64,000 bases of DNA from Magnolia sinica (taxonomy: Eukaryota; Streptophyta; Magnoliopsida; Magnoliales; Magnoliaceae): assembly GCF_029962835.1 (NCBI RefSeq), contig NC_080574.1, forward strand, positions 23,906,001-23,970,000. The letters run 5' to 3'. Shown piece by piece: positions 1 through 10,571 of the stretch. The notes beneath the pieces are model-generated. The model was not told where the DNA came from, ran no database searches, and saw nothing but the letters and a program-made list of their open reading frames with translations. Numbering within the stretch: the first letter of the stretch is position 1; each line of letters opens with the position of its first letter. The position numbers were made by a program, and so were the translations under genes.

Positions 1-686
1 ATGCTTGAAATGGAGAGAGCAAATTCGTCTTTGTCCTGACAGGAAGACGGTTCTATTGGGTGGCTAATTTCAATTTGAGTAACGAATCGAATTGGTTGGA
101 ATGGAATCGTTTCCTGATTAATTAATATGAGAACAGACGCGTCTGAAGTTAAACACGTCACACCCACTTCTATTTGAGCCACGCGACCAAAAGGTCAACA
201 GCATTTTATTTCCATTCTCGTAGTCCACAGGTCTACGGAAGCTAAATGCGGACCACGGAACCTACACGCGCGTTCTATGCAGTGCGTCCGCTTTTACTCA
301 TTATCGTCTTGTTTTTTTTTGAAGATACATGGAACACCAGAATGGCCCGCCTTTTATTTCAATTGGGGTACTACCGTGTTACGGTAGCCCGCGGAGTATC
401 TCATTTGTCATGAAACTACTACGCGTCCCGTGAAAAGGACCGGCCAGCTGTCTCCGTGGAAACAGCTATCGGACCGGTATCAGGTCAGATCTCGGTAGCC
501 GGGATCTGACGCACGAACCAAAGGCTCATGAAATAGACGAGAACAGACAAACAGTGGTTATCGATTCGGTTCCTGAGACGAGAAAAGACAAACAGAGGTT
601 ATCGATTCGGTGAACCCGGTCTAGCGAGTCGAGGAAAAGAGAAGGGATAATAATAGATAGCAGATCGAATCAGTGATTCGACTCAC
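1..686 (-). other. Left-edge part of intron 1 of the PHD-finger gene
   Basis: This stretch follows the GTGAGT donor of the PHD-finger exon on the minus strand. I see no second exon: the expected continuation after the CDQCRVVG residues is absent in all three minus frames. It is therefore read as intron running off the left edge. It contains a local direct repeat around 537-612, where a GTTATCGATTCGGT block appears twice. Confidence 0.5.
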
Positions 687-1038
687 CAACGACTCGGCAC
701 TGGTCGCAGTATACGGATCTGGATCGCGTCACGTCCTCCTCCACAACATCGAGGGCGACGGCCGCCCCCGCCGCCGACGTCGGATCCAGGCCGTCGACAT
801 CCCCGATCCGGAAGGCGATCTGCCATGTCAACAGGTGGGGGAAAACGGCAGGCGCGAAGAGCGACGAGGGGGGCGGCAGACGCGCGTACCTCGAGAGGAA
901 CGACCGCACGTTCGAACGGAACGGCCCATCGAGGCCGCCGGAGAACCCGTCTCCGGCGGCGGGGAACGTCAGAAAATCATAAAGGTCGGCGGTCACGCGC
1001 CTCTTCATCCGCTTGAGAGGGCGGCCGTTAACAACCAT
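687..1038 (-). CDS. PHD-finger protein (At1g33420/MMD1-like family), first coding exon only
   Basis: The reading frame starts at an ATG (1038-1036) and encodes 117 residues plus one base before a consensus donor (G then GTGAGT) at 686-685. The residues open MVVNGRPLKRMKRRVTAD and continue through DLYDFLTFP, a PFRSNVRSFLSRYA segment, LLTWQIAFRIGD and LDVVEEDVTRSRSVYCDQC. I recognise this as the N-terminal region of the plant PHD-finger family that includes Arabidopsis At1g33420 and the male-meiosis factor MMD1/DUET. The Cys4-His-Cys3 PHD finger of this family lies in the C-terminal part and would be outside the window. Family members act in the nucleus as chromatin readers and transcription regulators; the exact clade, and hence any role in meiosis or anthers, cannot be decided from this exon. 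The exon is much richer in GC than its surroundings. The gene is partial because of the window edge, not because it is broken. Confidence 0.78.
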
Positions 1039-1234
1039 GGTGTGGTTAAGATAACGGGAAGGGTTCGGCCGGATCTGGAGATTTCACGTCGAAGGTGACC
1101 GGAATCTTTGGTCGGAAGGCGGGTTTCTGCAATACGTTTGGTGGATGATGGAAAAAGGGAGGGTTCTATTCGTTTAATTTCTCTTTCGTTGTCTTTTGGT
1201 GGAGGCGGAAAGAGGGAGAGAACTATAGTTACGA

Positions 1235-1259
1235 TTAGGGTTAGGGTTTCCTGTATATA
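1235..1259 (-). promoter_or_regulatory. Core promoter of the PHD-finger gene: TATA box plus telo-box
   Basis: Read on the minus strand, a TATATA element (1259-1254) is followed at once by AAACCCTAACCCTAA (1249-1235), a double telo-box. It lies about 200 bp upstream of the ATG at 1038, which gives a leader of plausible length. Telo-boxes (AAACCCTA) occur in promoters of plant genes active in dividing cells and are bound by telomere-repeat-binding proteins that can recruit Polycomb; that role here is inference. Confidence 0.5.
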
Positions 1260-1450
1260 GAAAAAGGAGGTTGGAAAAGAGGTGTGTCCTGATTGCGTTT
1301 TCTTTCTTTCTTTTTTCGGGGATTGGGAAAGAGAGGCGGTGGTTGTAAATTTCGTTCTCTTTGGTACCCTTGTGTAATTGTCCTTTTAAAAGTAGAGGCC
1401 GTTTCTGTCCGTCGCGTATAGACTTTGGAAAGTTCATACACTCCCATCCA

Positions 1451-1778
1451 TCTCATGCGTGGACATATATATTATGATCGAATCGTTGTTACGGTAGATG
1501 CCACCATGGATGGCCCAAAAAGTAAAATAACGTTTAGACCGATGATCGTATCTATCATATCTGATCGCTTGAAATAGGCACCGTCCGTATATTAACAAGA
1601 ATTCCGCTGTTCTAGTGGTTATGATTGTCTGATTGGGAGTGTTATTTGGTTAATTCCCAATCCGTAGTTGCAATCACCAAATGGACGTTATGGATTACAA
1701 TACACTGGACATGTTTACGTTTGAGATGTGCGGACAGGATTGGGATTGGGTAGTGACCCCTACTCGAAAAGCTTTGTT
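1451..1778. other. Intergenic stretch with no recognisable feature
   Basis: AT-rich upstream flank of the PHD-finger gene before the first foldback repeat. I see no coding frame, RNA gene or repeat of known type here. Confidence 0.5.
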
Positions 1779-2183
1779 GGCCAATCATGATGATGTATAT
1801 GTTTTATCCAGGCCGTCCATCCATCTTTCCAGCTCATTCTAGTGCATGATCCCAGAAATGAGGCAGATGAAAATACCAGGTGGACACCACAAGAAACAAT
1901 GGTGATTGAACGCCCACCATTAAAAGATTCCAAGGTCCGTCGTAATGCTTATTTACCATCTAACCTGTTGATTAGGTCACATGGACCTGGATGAAGGGAA
2001 AACACAAATATCATCTTGATCCAAAACTTTTGTGCCCCAGAGAAGTTTTCAATGGTGGGCGTTCAATCAACATGTCCATGATAAATTTGGATTTATCTTA
2101 TTTATGGGTTATTTCTAAAAAATGAGCTGAAAAATGGATGGACGGCATGGATGAAACACATACATCATTGTGGGGCCCACCAT
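1779..2183 (+). mobile_element. Foldback (Mutator-like MITE) element, copy 1
   Basis: The left arm (TGATGTATATGTTTTATCC, then GCCGTCCATCCATC) is mirrored by the right arm (GGATGGACGGCATGG, then AAACACATACATCA). The interior has the family's asymmetric core: TTATTTACCATCTAACCTG, GGATGAAGGGAAAACAC and TTGATCCAAAACTTTTGTG. I call this core order the plus orientation. There is no coding capacity. Outer arms are short or lost, and no clear target duplication is visible. Confidence 0.82.
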
Positions 2184-2269
2184 ACCGACCTCGGTACTCG
2201 AAGGGTCGCCTGCCGAATCCGAGTCCGCCTGGCATCTCTCGTCGGGAATCCATCTATGAACGATATGCC

Positions 2270-2765
2270 GCAGTTGGTGCGGCTTCGGTGATCCCCGGAT
2301 CCACCGAGGTTGGTGCATCCGACCATAATGTATGAGCCTTACATCCACGCCGTTCGTCAGTTTTGATAGCTCATTTTAGGGCAGTGTCACAAAAATGAAG
2401 CAGATGCAATCTTACGTGGACCACGCCGCAAGCAATAGTGGTGATTGAATTCGTGCCATTAAAATTTTCTTGGGGCCATGTGAATGCTTATTTGCCATCG
2501 AACCGGTCGGTACGGTCACAAAGACCTGTATTAAGAGGACACACAAATATGAGCTCGATCTAAAACTTTAGCGGCCCACAAGAAGTTTTTAATGGTTAAC
2601 CACCACTGTTTCCTATTCTGTTGTCCACTGGAGATTTGTATCTATTTCATTTTTTGGAATCATGATCTAAAATGATATGTTAAAGTATACGAACGGTAGC
2701 GATGCAAGGAAAATAGATTACGGTTGTCCGTACAGTCAGGATACACCGAAGCCACGCCCGGCTGC
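2270..2765 (+). mobile_element. Foldback element, copy 2 (diverged)
   Basis: The core has the plus orientation and is diverged. The outer arms match each other: GCGGCTTCGGTG at about 2279-2290 against CACCGAAGCCACGC at about 2743-2757. The arm also carries CCGGATCCACCGAGGT, which recurs in the left arm of copy 4 (about 3571). Confidence 0.7.
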
Positions 2766-2969
2766 AATTACTAAACTGACCTCTTTTTCTTTCTACGACG
2801 TATTTCCTGTTTTATTTATGGATTTAGATAGAATAAAAGTTTGGACGAAATTACTCGAACAGCCTCAATTTTTGGTGAAATATTATTAGTTTATTTCTTT
2901 TTCTTGATTCGCGAAGAGGCGGTTTCGGAAGAGCGCGACTTGCTGAACCCGTAACAAGCGATGGAGATG

Positions 2970-3400
2970 GGTACCCTCACCGTGGGCCATCTTGATCTAC
3001 GCATTGTAAATCCACGCGTTCATCCGTTTTTCCAACTAACTTTATAACATTACTTAAAAAATGAAGCAGATACAAATCTCAGCTGGACCACACCACAGGA
3101 AATTGTGGTCATTAAACACCCACCATTAAAAACTTTCTAGAAGCCACTGTATTGTTTATTTGCATCCAACTTGTTAATAAGGTTACAAATAATTGGATAG
3201 AGTGAAAACAAAAATATAAACTTGATCTAGCAGACAAAAAGTTTTTAATAGCCGTTTAACGCTTTTTTCCTTTAATGTGGTCCACTTGATAAGGTATCTT
3301 CTTCATTTTTGGTATACTGCAATAGAATGATTTGTAAATACGGATGGACGGGGTAGATATACAACGCATATATTTATGTGGCCCCACGGTCAGAGTACCA
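2970..3400 (+). mobile_element. Foldback element, copy 3
   Basis: Arms GGGTACCCTCACCGTGGGCC (left) and GTGGCCCCACGGTCAGAGTA (right) are inverted matches. The core is in plus orientation (TTGTTTATTTGCATCCAAC, TAATAAGGTTACAAA, CTTGATCTAGCAG). Moderately diverged. Confidence 0.78.
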
Positions 3401-3570
3401 TCCACATCGCGATTCCGCGGTCAGGTATGCTCGTTCCGGATAATATTTTGAATGGGTAAACGAAAATTTTCGTGGTTGGTTACAATTACAGGAGTGCCAT
3501 CGTGATTTGAATTTGGAAAACGCCGGCCAACCATTTCCTTAGTCCCCGGCGGGGTTACTTTCTCGGGCGC

Positions 3571-4652
3571 GGGATCCACCGAGGTCGGTAGATTCTTGAC
3601 TATGGGGCCCGCATGATTTATTTTCCTTACATCCACTCCGTCCATCCGTTTTCAAATATTATTTTAGGGCATGATCTAAAAAATGAATTATATCTGAGTC
3701 TTATATGGACCACACCACACAAGAAACAGTGGAGATGAAATACCGACCATTAAAAACTTTCTACAGGCTACATAAATTTTATTTACCATCCAGCCTGTTA
3801 ACCAGGTTACAAAGACCTATGCGAAGGGACCACATGACTATCAACTTGATCCTTTTTATTACCATCCGGTCGGTTGATAAGGGCACAAAGGCGGGCGCGG
3901 ATGGGCTACTTACAGGTTGAGCAGAGAGACTGCTACTGAAGTGACGTCACCAAGTTCTGTGGACCCCACCATGGTGTATGTTTTGTATCCACGCCGTCCA
4001 TCCATCTGGAGAGATCATTTTAGGGTAAGATCCAAAGAATGAGTCACATCCAAAGCTCAAGTGGACCCCGCAACAGAAAACAGTGGGGAGAATGACACCA
4101 CCATTAAAAACTTCTAAAGGCCAAAAAAGTTTTCGTATATTTGTGTTTTCCCTTCTTTAATGTCTTTATTAACTTTTGAACAGGTTTGATTTCCAAAAAA
4201 CATCATGGTGGGCATTAAAAAGGTTTCAACGGTGGGCATCAATCTTACTGTATATTCTGTGGTGGGTCCACTAAAGCTTTGTATCTACCTCGTTCTCTGG
4301 GTCATGCCTTAAAATAATATTTCCAAATAAATAAACGTTGTGGATATAATGCATATATCATGGTGGGTCCCACATAACCTGGTGACATCACTTCATAGCG
4401 AGTCTCCCTGCTCCAACCTGTAAGTATCTAATCCGCGTCCCGGGTGAAGGGACCACACTACTATCAACTTGTAAAATTTGTCGTGGCCAATGAGACATTT
4501 TTAATAGTTAATTTTACTTTTGGTGATGTGGTCCACTCAAGATTTAAATCTACATTATTTTTTGGATCATTCACTATAATGAGATGTGAAAATGGATGGA
4601 TACAGCAGATGTAAGGCAAATACATCATGGTGGGCACTACAGTCAGGGATCC
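3571..4652 (+). mobile_element. Foldback element, copy 4, interrupted by copy 5
   Basis: The left part (3571 to about 3891) starts with GGGATCCACCGAGGTCGG and the right part (about 4442-4652) ends with CTACAGTCAGGGATCC, which pairs with it. Copy 5 sits between them. The core is in plus orientation (CTATCAACTTGATCC on the left; ACTATCAACTTGTAAAATTT on the right). Part of the core occurs on both sides of the insert, so a small duplication accompanied or preceded the insertion. Confidence 0.7.
3892..4441 (-). mobile_element. Foldback element, copy 5, nested inside copy 4
   Basis: The outer arms carry GGGCGCGGAT, GAGACTGCTACTGAAGTGA and GTCACCAAGTTCTGTGG on the left, with matching inverted sequence on the right (TGGTGACATCACTTCATAGC to AATCCGCGTCCC). 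The core is reversed relative to copies 1-4 (TTTTCGTATATTTGTG, TGAACAGGTTTGATTTCC, AAAAGGTTTCAACGGTGGGC). The arm type is shared with the copy at 45003-45531. Because it splits copy 4, it is the younger insertion. Confidence 0.78.
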
Positions 4653-5372
4653 AATTAAGCCCGGACGCTGTGCCCTACTTTCTCTAGCTAGCGTGGGGTC
4701 ACAAGAAATCTGTACTGTCCATCAGGTGCATCACCCCTGCTCAATATTCTTTAGGCACTCTATAAGATTGTACCTAAAATCACTAAATTAATATGGCATG
4801 GCTTACTTGAGTTTTGAATACTATACTTTTTTTTTAACAAGTCTTTCTCCCAATCAAGACAAATCAGATGAATGGGTTAGATGCCATATGAACAACACCG
4901 TGGCCCACTACAAAAATAATGGTGAGCGTTCCATCTCAACTTTTCTTTATGGTTTTGCCCACTTAAATAGGCGGTCATTATATGATTCTTATTATTTAAA
5001 TAGTTCTATGGTTAACAACGAGTGGTGTACCTGATAGATGGAGTGGATCTTATTAAGGTTAGACTCAGGCGGCCGGCTGTTAATGCATAACTCCGCGAGT
5101 AATCTCTCAAGATCAACCGGGAGTAGCCTGTTGAGAATTTTGCCTAGACATTGATCAATCAATATTTAAATTAGACCTTAGTTTGATCGAAGTTGAAATA
5201 AACATCCTTATCGATAATGGGCCATATCTGATGTAAGGTGTAGTTTGCCACCTTATATTTAGGGTGTATCAGGAGGTTATTGAGTGGATATATGTGTGTG
5301 TGTGTGTGTATGTGTGTGTGTGTGTAATTGGAGGTAGATGGAATTAGTATTTGATGAAAAGTGTCTTTTTAA
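4653..5372. other. Spacer between foldback copies, with a (GT)n microsatellite
   Basis: No coding frame is supported. A GT dinucleotide tract of about 35 bp with one interruption lies at 5291-5325. The rest is AT-rich and unremarkable. Confidence 0.6.
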
Positions 5373-5830
5373 TTGTGGGCCCACCTTGATGTATGTATTC
5401 TATATGCGTGTGGGACCCATTGTCTTAAATCCACACCGTCCAACCATTTTGAAAGCTCATTTTAGGGCATAATTCCAAAAATGAAGCTTACCCAAAGATT
5501 AGGTGTACCAACCACAAGAAACAATTATGACTAAATTCCTACTATTAAAATCTTCATATATTCTACCGGAATGTTTATTTGTCATCCAATCTGTTGATAA
5601 GGTTACAAAGATCTAGATGAAGAGACCACAAATATCATCTTGATCGAAAGATTTTGCAGTCCACAAGAATGTTTTAATGGTCAATTGCCACAGTTTCCTG
5701 TATCATGCTCCATCTGAGATTTGGATCTACTTCATTTTTTAGATCATGTCCTAAAATGGGCTTTTAATGTGGATGGACGGTGTGGATGTAGCCACATATA
5801 TCACAATAGATCTCACTGTCAGGGCCCACC
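5373..5830 (+). mobile_element. Foldback element, copy 6
   Basis: The left arm begins TGTGGGCCCACCTTGATGTA and the right arm ends CACTGTCAGGGCCCACC. The core is in plus orientation (TGTTTATTTGTCATCCAATC, ATGAAGAGACCACAAATATC). The left arm contains a short extra insertion (about 5405-5435) relative to other copies. Confidence 0.8.
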
Positions 5831-5867
5831 TACATCGATGGGGGCCAGGATCCGCGGAAGCCGCGTC

Positions 5868-6362
5868 GCGGATCTCCAAAGGCTTTTGCAGGAAGTTCCT
5901 GCGCTGGGAACCAATGTGGGCCCACTGTGATATTTGTGAGAAATACTACCCGTCCATCCGTTTTTTGAGTATATTTTAGTATATGATGCCAAAAATGAAA
6001 CGTATCCAAAGCTTAAGTGGGCCGTATTAAAGGAAAATATGGTTAGGGAAATTCCTACCGTTAAAATATACCTTGGTTTGTCAGTGATGTTTACAAGCCA
6101 TCCATACGGTTAATAACTTCATTCCTACTGGGATGAATTGAATCACAAATATTAGCATGACTCAAAACTTCTGGTGCACAATATTGCAAATGTGGACGTT
6201 CAATTATCACGTTTTTGGCCCACTTGAGCTCTGGAACTACATGTCCTGAATTGAACTCAAAAAATGAATGGACGAATAAGATTTCTCACAAACATCATAG
6301 TGGGCTCCACCTGGGTTGCCAGCGCAGGAACTTCCTGCGAAAGCCTTTGGCAGGAAATCCGC
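5868..6362 (+). mobile_element. Foldback element, copy 7 (GCAGGAAGTTCC arm type)
   Basis: The outer arm GCGGATCTCCAAAGGC, then TTTTGCAGGAAGTTCCTGCG, is answered at the right end by GCGCAGGAACTTCCTGCG and AAAGCCTTTGGCAGGAAATC. The two arms match each other closely yet differ entirely from the outer arms of neighbouring copies 6 and 8. The core is plus and diverged. Confidence 0.8.
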
Positions 6363-6385
6363 TTCCTGCATAGAGTAACATCAGT

Positions 6386-6905
6386 GGGAACGGATTGGCT
6401 ACTCCTCCTGCCACCAGCCAATGGCTGGTGCTCGGTGCTCTGTGGGCCTCAACATAATGTATGTATTTCATCCATTTGGTCCATCTATTTTTCCAGATTA
6501 TTTTATGATATGAGACAAAAAATGAGTTATATACAAATGTCAAGTGAAACACATTACAAGAAACAGTGTTGAATGAGCGTCGACCATTAAAAAACTTTTG
6601 GGGGCCATAAAAGTTTTGGATCAATCTGATCTTTGTTTTTTCCATTCATCTGGACCTTTATGACCTAGTCAAAAGATTGGATTTCAAATAAACAGTACAT
6701 TGGGCCTTAGGAGGGTTTTAATTTTGGATATCCAATCACTATTGTTTTCCGGTGGTGTGGTCCACCTAAGACTTATATCCCGCTCAATTTTTCATAGAAA
6801 GCCCTAAAATGATCCATAAAAATGGATGAACGGAATGGATGAAACACATACATCATAGTGGGGTCCACAGTGCACCGAGGCAGGGGGAGTAGCCAATCCG
6901 TTTCC
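6386..6905 (-). mobile_element. Foldback element, copy 8, with 9-bp target duplication
   Basis: The left arm GGGAACGGATTGGCTACTCC pairs with the right arm GGGGGAGTAGCCAATCCGTT. Flanking 9-mers are AACATCAGT (6377-6385) and AACAACAGT (6906-6914), identical at 8 of 9 positions. The core is reversed (AAGTTTTGGATCAATCTGAT). The same arm type is found at 53045-53583. Confidence 0.85.
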
Positions 6906-6914
6906 AACAACAGT

Positions 6915-7459
6915 GGCTTTGCAGGAAATCCACTTCCCTCCCATCTATCTTTTTGCATGTATCTTACTACGCAACTTTTTCATAGAACTTTCGCACCTCT
7001 GTCTTTTTTCTATCACGTGCACTGCACGTGCCATGCCATGTCCTTTAGTAAAATATGACCCTGTGGTCATGTGTAATTTACAAAGCACCCCTCACGCCAC
7101 GCGCCCTTTTCAAAATTTTGACCAGTAAGGCGGTGTGTGGAGTCAATGTCGGTTTAAAATCTTCGTTGGCGTTTCTGAGGAACTCAGTCGTACGGAGGTG
7201 ACGTGGCCGCCTCAGACTCCCATTGGCCTCTAGATCTCCGCCGTCGGTTATGCCACGTGGCAACCAGAATCCTCTCAGATCTCGATCTCCGGTTCAGGAG
7301 GAAATTCAGTTTTTTTTTTTTTTTTTTTAAATATTTTCTTTTGAATAGGTTGTTTCGATCCGTCGAGTGTGGATGGACCTCTGGGTGCATGTTGGATCCT
7401 CGAACGTCCGTCCCATGGCCGACATTTATGCACGCGAGCACAAGTTCATCAACAAGACG
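6915..7459. promoter_or_regulatory. Orphan promoter-like patch with G-box; no gene seen
   Basis: A perfect palindromic G-box, TGCCACGTGGCA, lies at 7251-7262. A TGACGTGG motif is near 7198 and a CATTGG (CCAAT-like) motif near 7220, in a GC-rich patch followed by a poly-T run (about 7310-7328). No supported reading frame or TATA box starts downstream before the next repeat at 7460. It may be a relic of a displaced gene promoter; the regulatory reading is weak. Confidence 0.25.
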
Positions 7460-7920
7460 GACGCGGATTGCGTAGGGGACACCGTGATGTATGGGTTTTA
7501 TCTACACCGTCTATAAATTTTTTCCAGATCATTTTAAGTCTTCGGTTAAAAATAGACAGATTTAAGGCCGAAGTGGACCACACAGTGGAGATTAAACACT
7601 TACCGTTGAAAACTTGTTGGGGCCACAGAAGGTTTGTACCATGCTCATATTTGCGTTTCGCTTCATCCAAGCCTATGTGACCTTATGAACAGGTTGGATG
7701 GAAATTAACCATTACAGCGAGATCAGGAATGTTTCAATGGTGGGTGTCGCTGTCACTGCTGCTTCCTGTGGTCCTCTTGATCATTAGAGCCGACTCAGTT
7801 TTTGGCTTGTAACCGAAAATGGATGAACAGTGTGGATAAAACCTATACACCGTGGTAGCTCTTCAAGGGTCCCGTCTGTTTCCAGTTGGAGTCGTGGGGA
7901 GAGTACCCAATCTGCGAGTC
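7460..7920 (-). mobile_element. Foldback element, copy 9, with 9-bp target duplication
   Basis: It begins GACGCGGATTGCGTAGGGG and ends CCCAATCTGCGAGTC. Flanking 9-mers are AACAAGACG (7451-7459) and GACAAGACG (7921-7929), matching at 8 of 9. The core is reversed (GGGGCCACAGAAGG, TTATGAACAGGTTGGATGG, GGAATGTTTCAATGGTGGG). Confidence 0.85.
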
Positions 7921-9679
7921 GACAAGACGATACTGACCATTCGAAAGGTAACTTTGGATCTCGATAAAAATAAAAGATTATAGAATTTGAATATGAAAAG
8001 TCATTTCTCCACGATACACATGTTCTTGAGATTTGATAATCTCAAATTATGAATTCATAATTTTTGTAAAATAGAATGATATAAGAAATTGAAAAATATA
8101 ATATAGAAAAGAGGCTGAAACATGTGTAATTATAATGTCCTTAAAGTATTATTCACTCGTTTTCAAAATAATTGAGACTATTGATAGATTATATGCAAAT
8201 AACTTTCAGGATACAATAAGTCTATGCATGGTTATGCATTCATTACGCACAAATAAACCATTGATGAAATTTTGTAAAGAGAGTTTTATTGACAGATGAA
8301 AATTAAAAAGAAAATTCTCAAATGAAAAAGAAAAAAGAAAAAATGAAGATTAGCTTTGTTGGATTAAACCACTATATTGGTATGGTCCGGTTCTTGTGAA
8401 CCTACTGCTTGATTAGAGAACACTTGAAGGTTGCCGATTTACATGAAAAATGAGACAATTTGTTTGTGATAATGGAATGAATCACCAAAGCTTTGTTTAT
8501 ATAGGCATAGGCGACTTGACATTTTGGTCTATAATCATGAATATAATAGACTATTTCTGACTATTGGTGAGAAACTAACTGTTTTCAGTAATTTATGACT
8601 GTTTTGCATGTGGGAGAGTAATTGCATGCTAGCCGTTTCGACACGATGGCTAGTTGTTTTTTACTGTTAGGTTAGCCACATGCAACAGTTTCTACATGGT
8701 ATGATTAATTACTATATGAGCAGTTACACAAGGCCTCTTAAACGGCTCCACAGAACGCAAAACCACACACAGACTCGTTGTATCTCGAAAGCTATTTATC
8801 TGCAACTTGTCAACAGTCTCAATTACTTTGAAAATGAGAGAATAACACTTTAAGTGTAATCACAAATGCTTAAGCCTATCATTAATGTTATATTTTTCAG
8901 CTTTCTATTTCCTTTTATTTTATAGTAATTATAAATCTGTAATTCAAGATTATCAAATCTCAACACTTGTCATTGGTGATCACTCGTCATTCGAGGCTAT
9001 CTTTCTAGTTTTACCTAATATTCGTAGTGAATAATTCTTGTGATCGTATCCATTAGATAATTGACCTTTAAAGCAACAATGGAAAATACAAATGGTTAAA
9101 ATTTGGCATTTTAATATGAAGTGAAGAGAAGTACTCAACCGAAATGGTCTGAGTACATGTTTTGCGTTGTGCTTACAACACCCAAGCTCTTTAAGCCCCA
9201 TCCCTATGTTCACCACACATTCAAAATATCAGTCTCATTTCAAACTCAGATGGGCCAAATCACTGGAAATTGCGCTTAAAACGTCTAAGTTAATGCGGCG
9301 GTCTACATGAGCTCTGGATCAAGTTGATTTGCAAATTTTCCCCAGTGGGTCACACACAATGAACGTGCCTGCTGAAATATATTCACTATGGTGGACCTAA
9401 ACACAAATATGGTTGGCATCCAAACCCCATTGTTCCCTTTGGTGTGGTAACTGGAGTCATGGATTCGACAAATTTTTGGCCATAGGCTTTACCTAAAATT
9501 GAGGGGCCCACCTAATCGATGAAGTTGACATCCAACAGAGAACATGGTGGGCCCATGGCTTTATGGTTGCACTCGCTATATGAATGTCGAGGTCTTTGTA
9601 GTCCTTGGCGGAGTCTTGGCCATGACCCAACTCAGGCTAGATAACGTAGGCCTGACGGCGGATGATTTGATAGAATTTA
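7921..9679. other. AT-rich intergenic stretch
   Basis: No gene is supported. The first part is strongly AT-rich. From about 9200 to 9560 there are scattered GTGGGCCC-like blocks resembling a very decayed foldback relative, too weak to call. Confidence 0.4.
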
Positions 9680-10571
9680 GGGCTTGTTTGGCGTAAGGGA
9701 TTAGCCGATATTAAGTGGGATGAGACTTCAAATCCCATGGTAAGAAAAATCATTTATTGTTTGGTTCATCATAGGTTTCTGCGCATGGAGTATGGAGGGT
9801 TTGGGAGGGATTTCCGCAATTCAATCCACTCAACCAGGATTTCCGAAATCCATGAGATTTCCTCCTAAAAGCTTTTAGGTAGGAAGTTCTTATGCTGGGA
9901 AATGAGGTGAGGCCCACCTTGGTATTTTGGAGGAATCAATTCCGTCCATCTATTTTAAAAGATCATTTTAGGGCATGCGATAAAAAATGAGGTAAATTTA
10001 AAATTCAACTGGGCCACGCGAGAGAAAACAATGGGGATTGAGTGACCACCATTGAAACATTCATATGGCCACAAAAGATTTATATCATGCTAAGGTTTTT
10101 TGTGTTGTCAATTCATCTGGCAGGAATGACCTTATACACAATTGGGATGACGTATAAACATCTAGGTGGAGCTCGTGAAGGTTTCAACAATAGGAAATTC
10201 TTTCCCCACCATTTCCTCTCGTATGGCCCACTTGAGTTTTAGATCCGCTTGAATTTTAGTAGCATGCCCTAAAATGATCTCACAAAACAGATGGACGGGG
10301 TGGATTCCTCACAAACATCATGTGGGCCCCACCTTACTTCCTAATGTAGTTTTCAAACATGGTTTTCAAGATGGTTGTTTTCCATGTACAACCAAAATAC
10401 TACATTAATCACAACAGGTATTTAAGTCATACATCCTATATGATCTAAGCACCAAAGTGAATAGGCTCACTCCTATGTCATTAAGAGACAATCTATTGAC
10501 AAGTGTATTTATTGAAAAAAAACAATTCCATTCCACTCAATACTATCTAATTCGTTGCACTAAACACCCCC
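9680..10571. mobile_element. Tourist/PIF-Harbinger-like element with TTA duplication
   Basis: The ends are GGGCTTGTTTGGCGTAAGGG on the left and, reversed, GGGGGTGTTTAGTGCAAC on the right. Both are flanked by TTA (9677-9679 and 10572-10574), the target duplication typical of PIF/Harbinger-type MITEs. Non-coding. Foldback copy 10 lies inside it, so this element is the older host. Terminal similarity is partial, so the family call is tentative. Confidence 0.5.
9861..10346 (-). mobile_element. Foldback element, copy 10, nested in a Tourist-like element
   Basis: The left arm carries GCTTTTAGGTAGGAAGTTCT, related to the GCAGGAAGTTCC arm type of copy 7. The right end has CATCATGTGGGCCCCACC and TTACTTCCTAATG. 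The core is reversed (GGCCACAAAAGATTTATATC, GAAGGTTTCAACAATAGG). Confidence 0.75.

Noticed and set aside
673..1098. Plus-strand open frame rich in arginine opposite the PHD-finger exon
   Set aside because: It is a shadow of the GC-rich minus-strand exon, which matches a known family and ends at a consensus splice donor.
9200..9560. Another foldback copy
   Set aside because: There are scattered GTGGGCCC and ATCAAGTTGATTTGC-like words, but no paired arms or ordered core.
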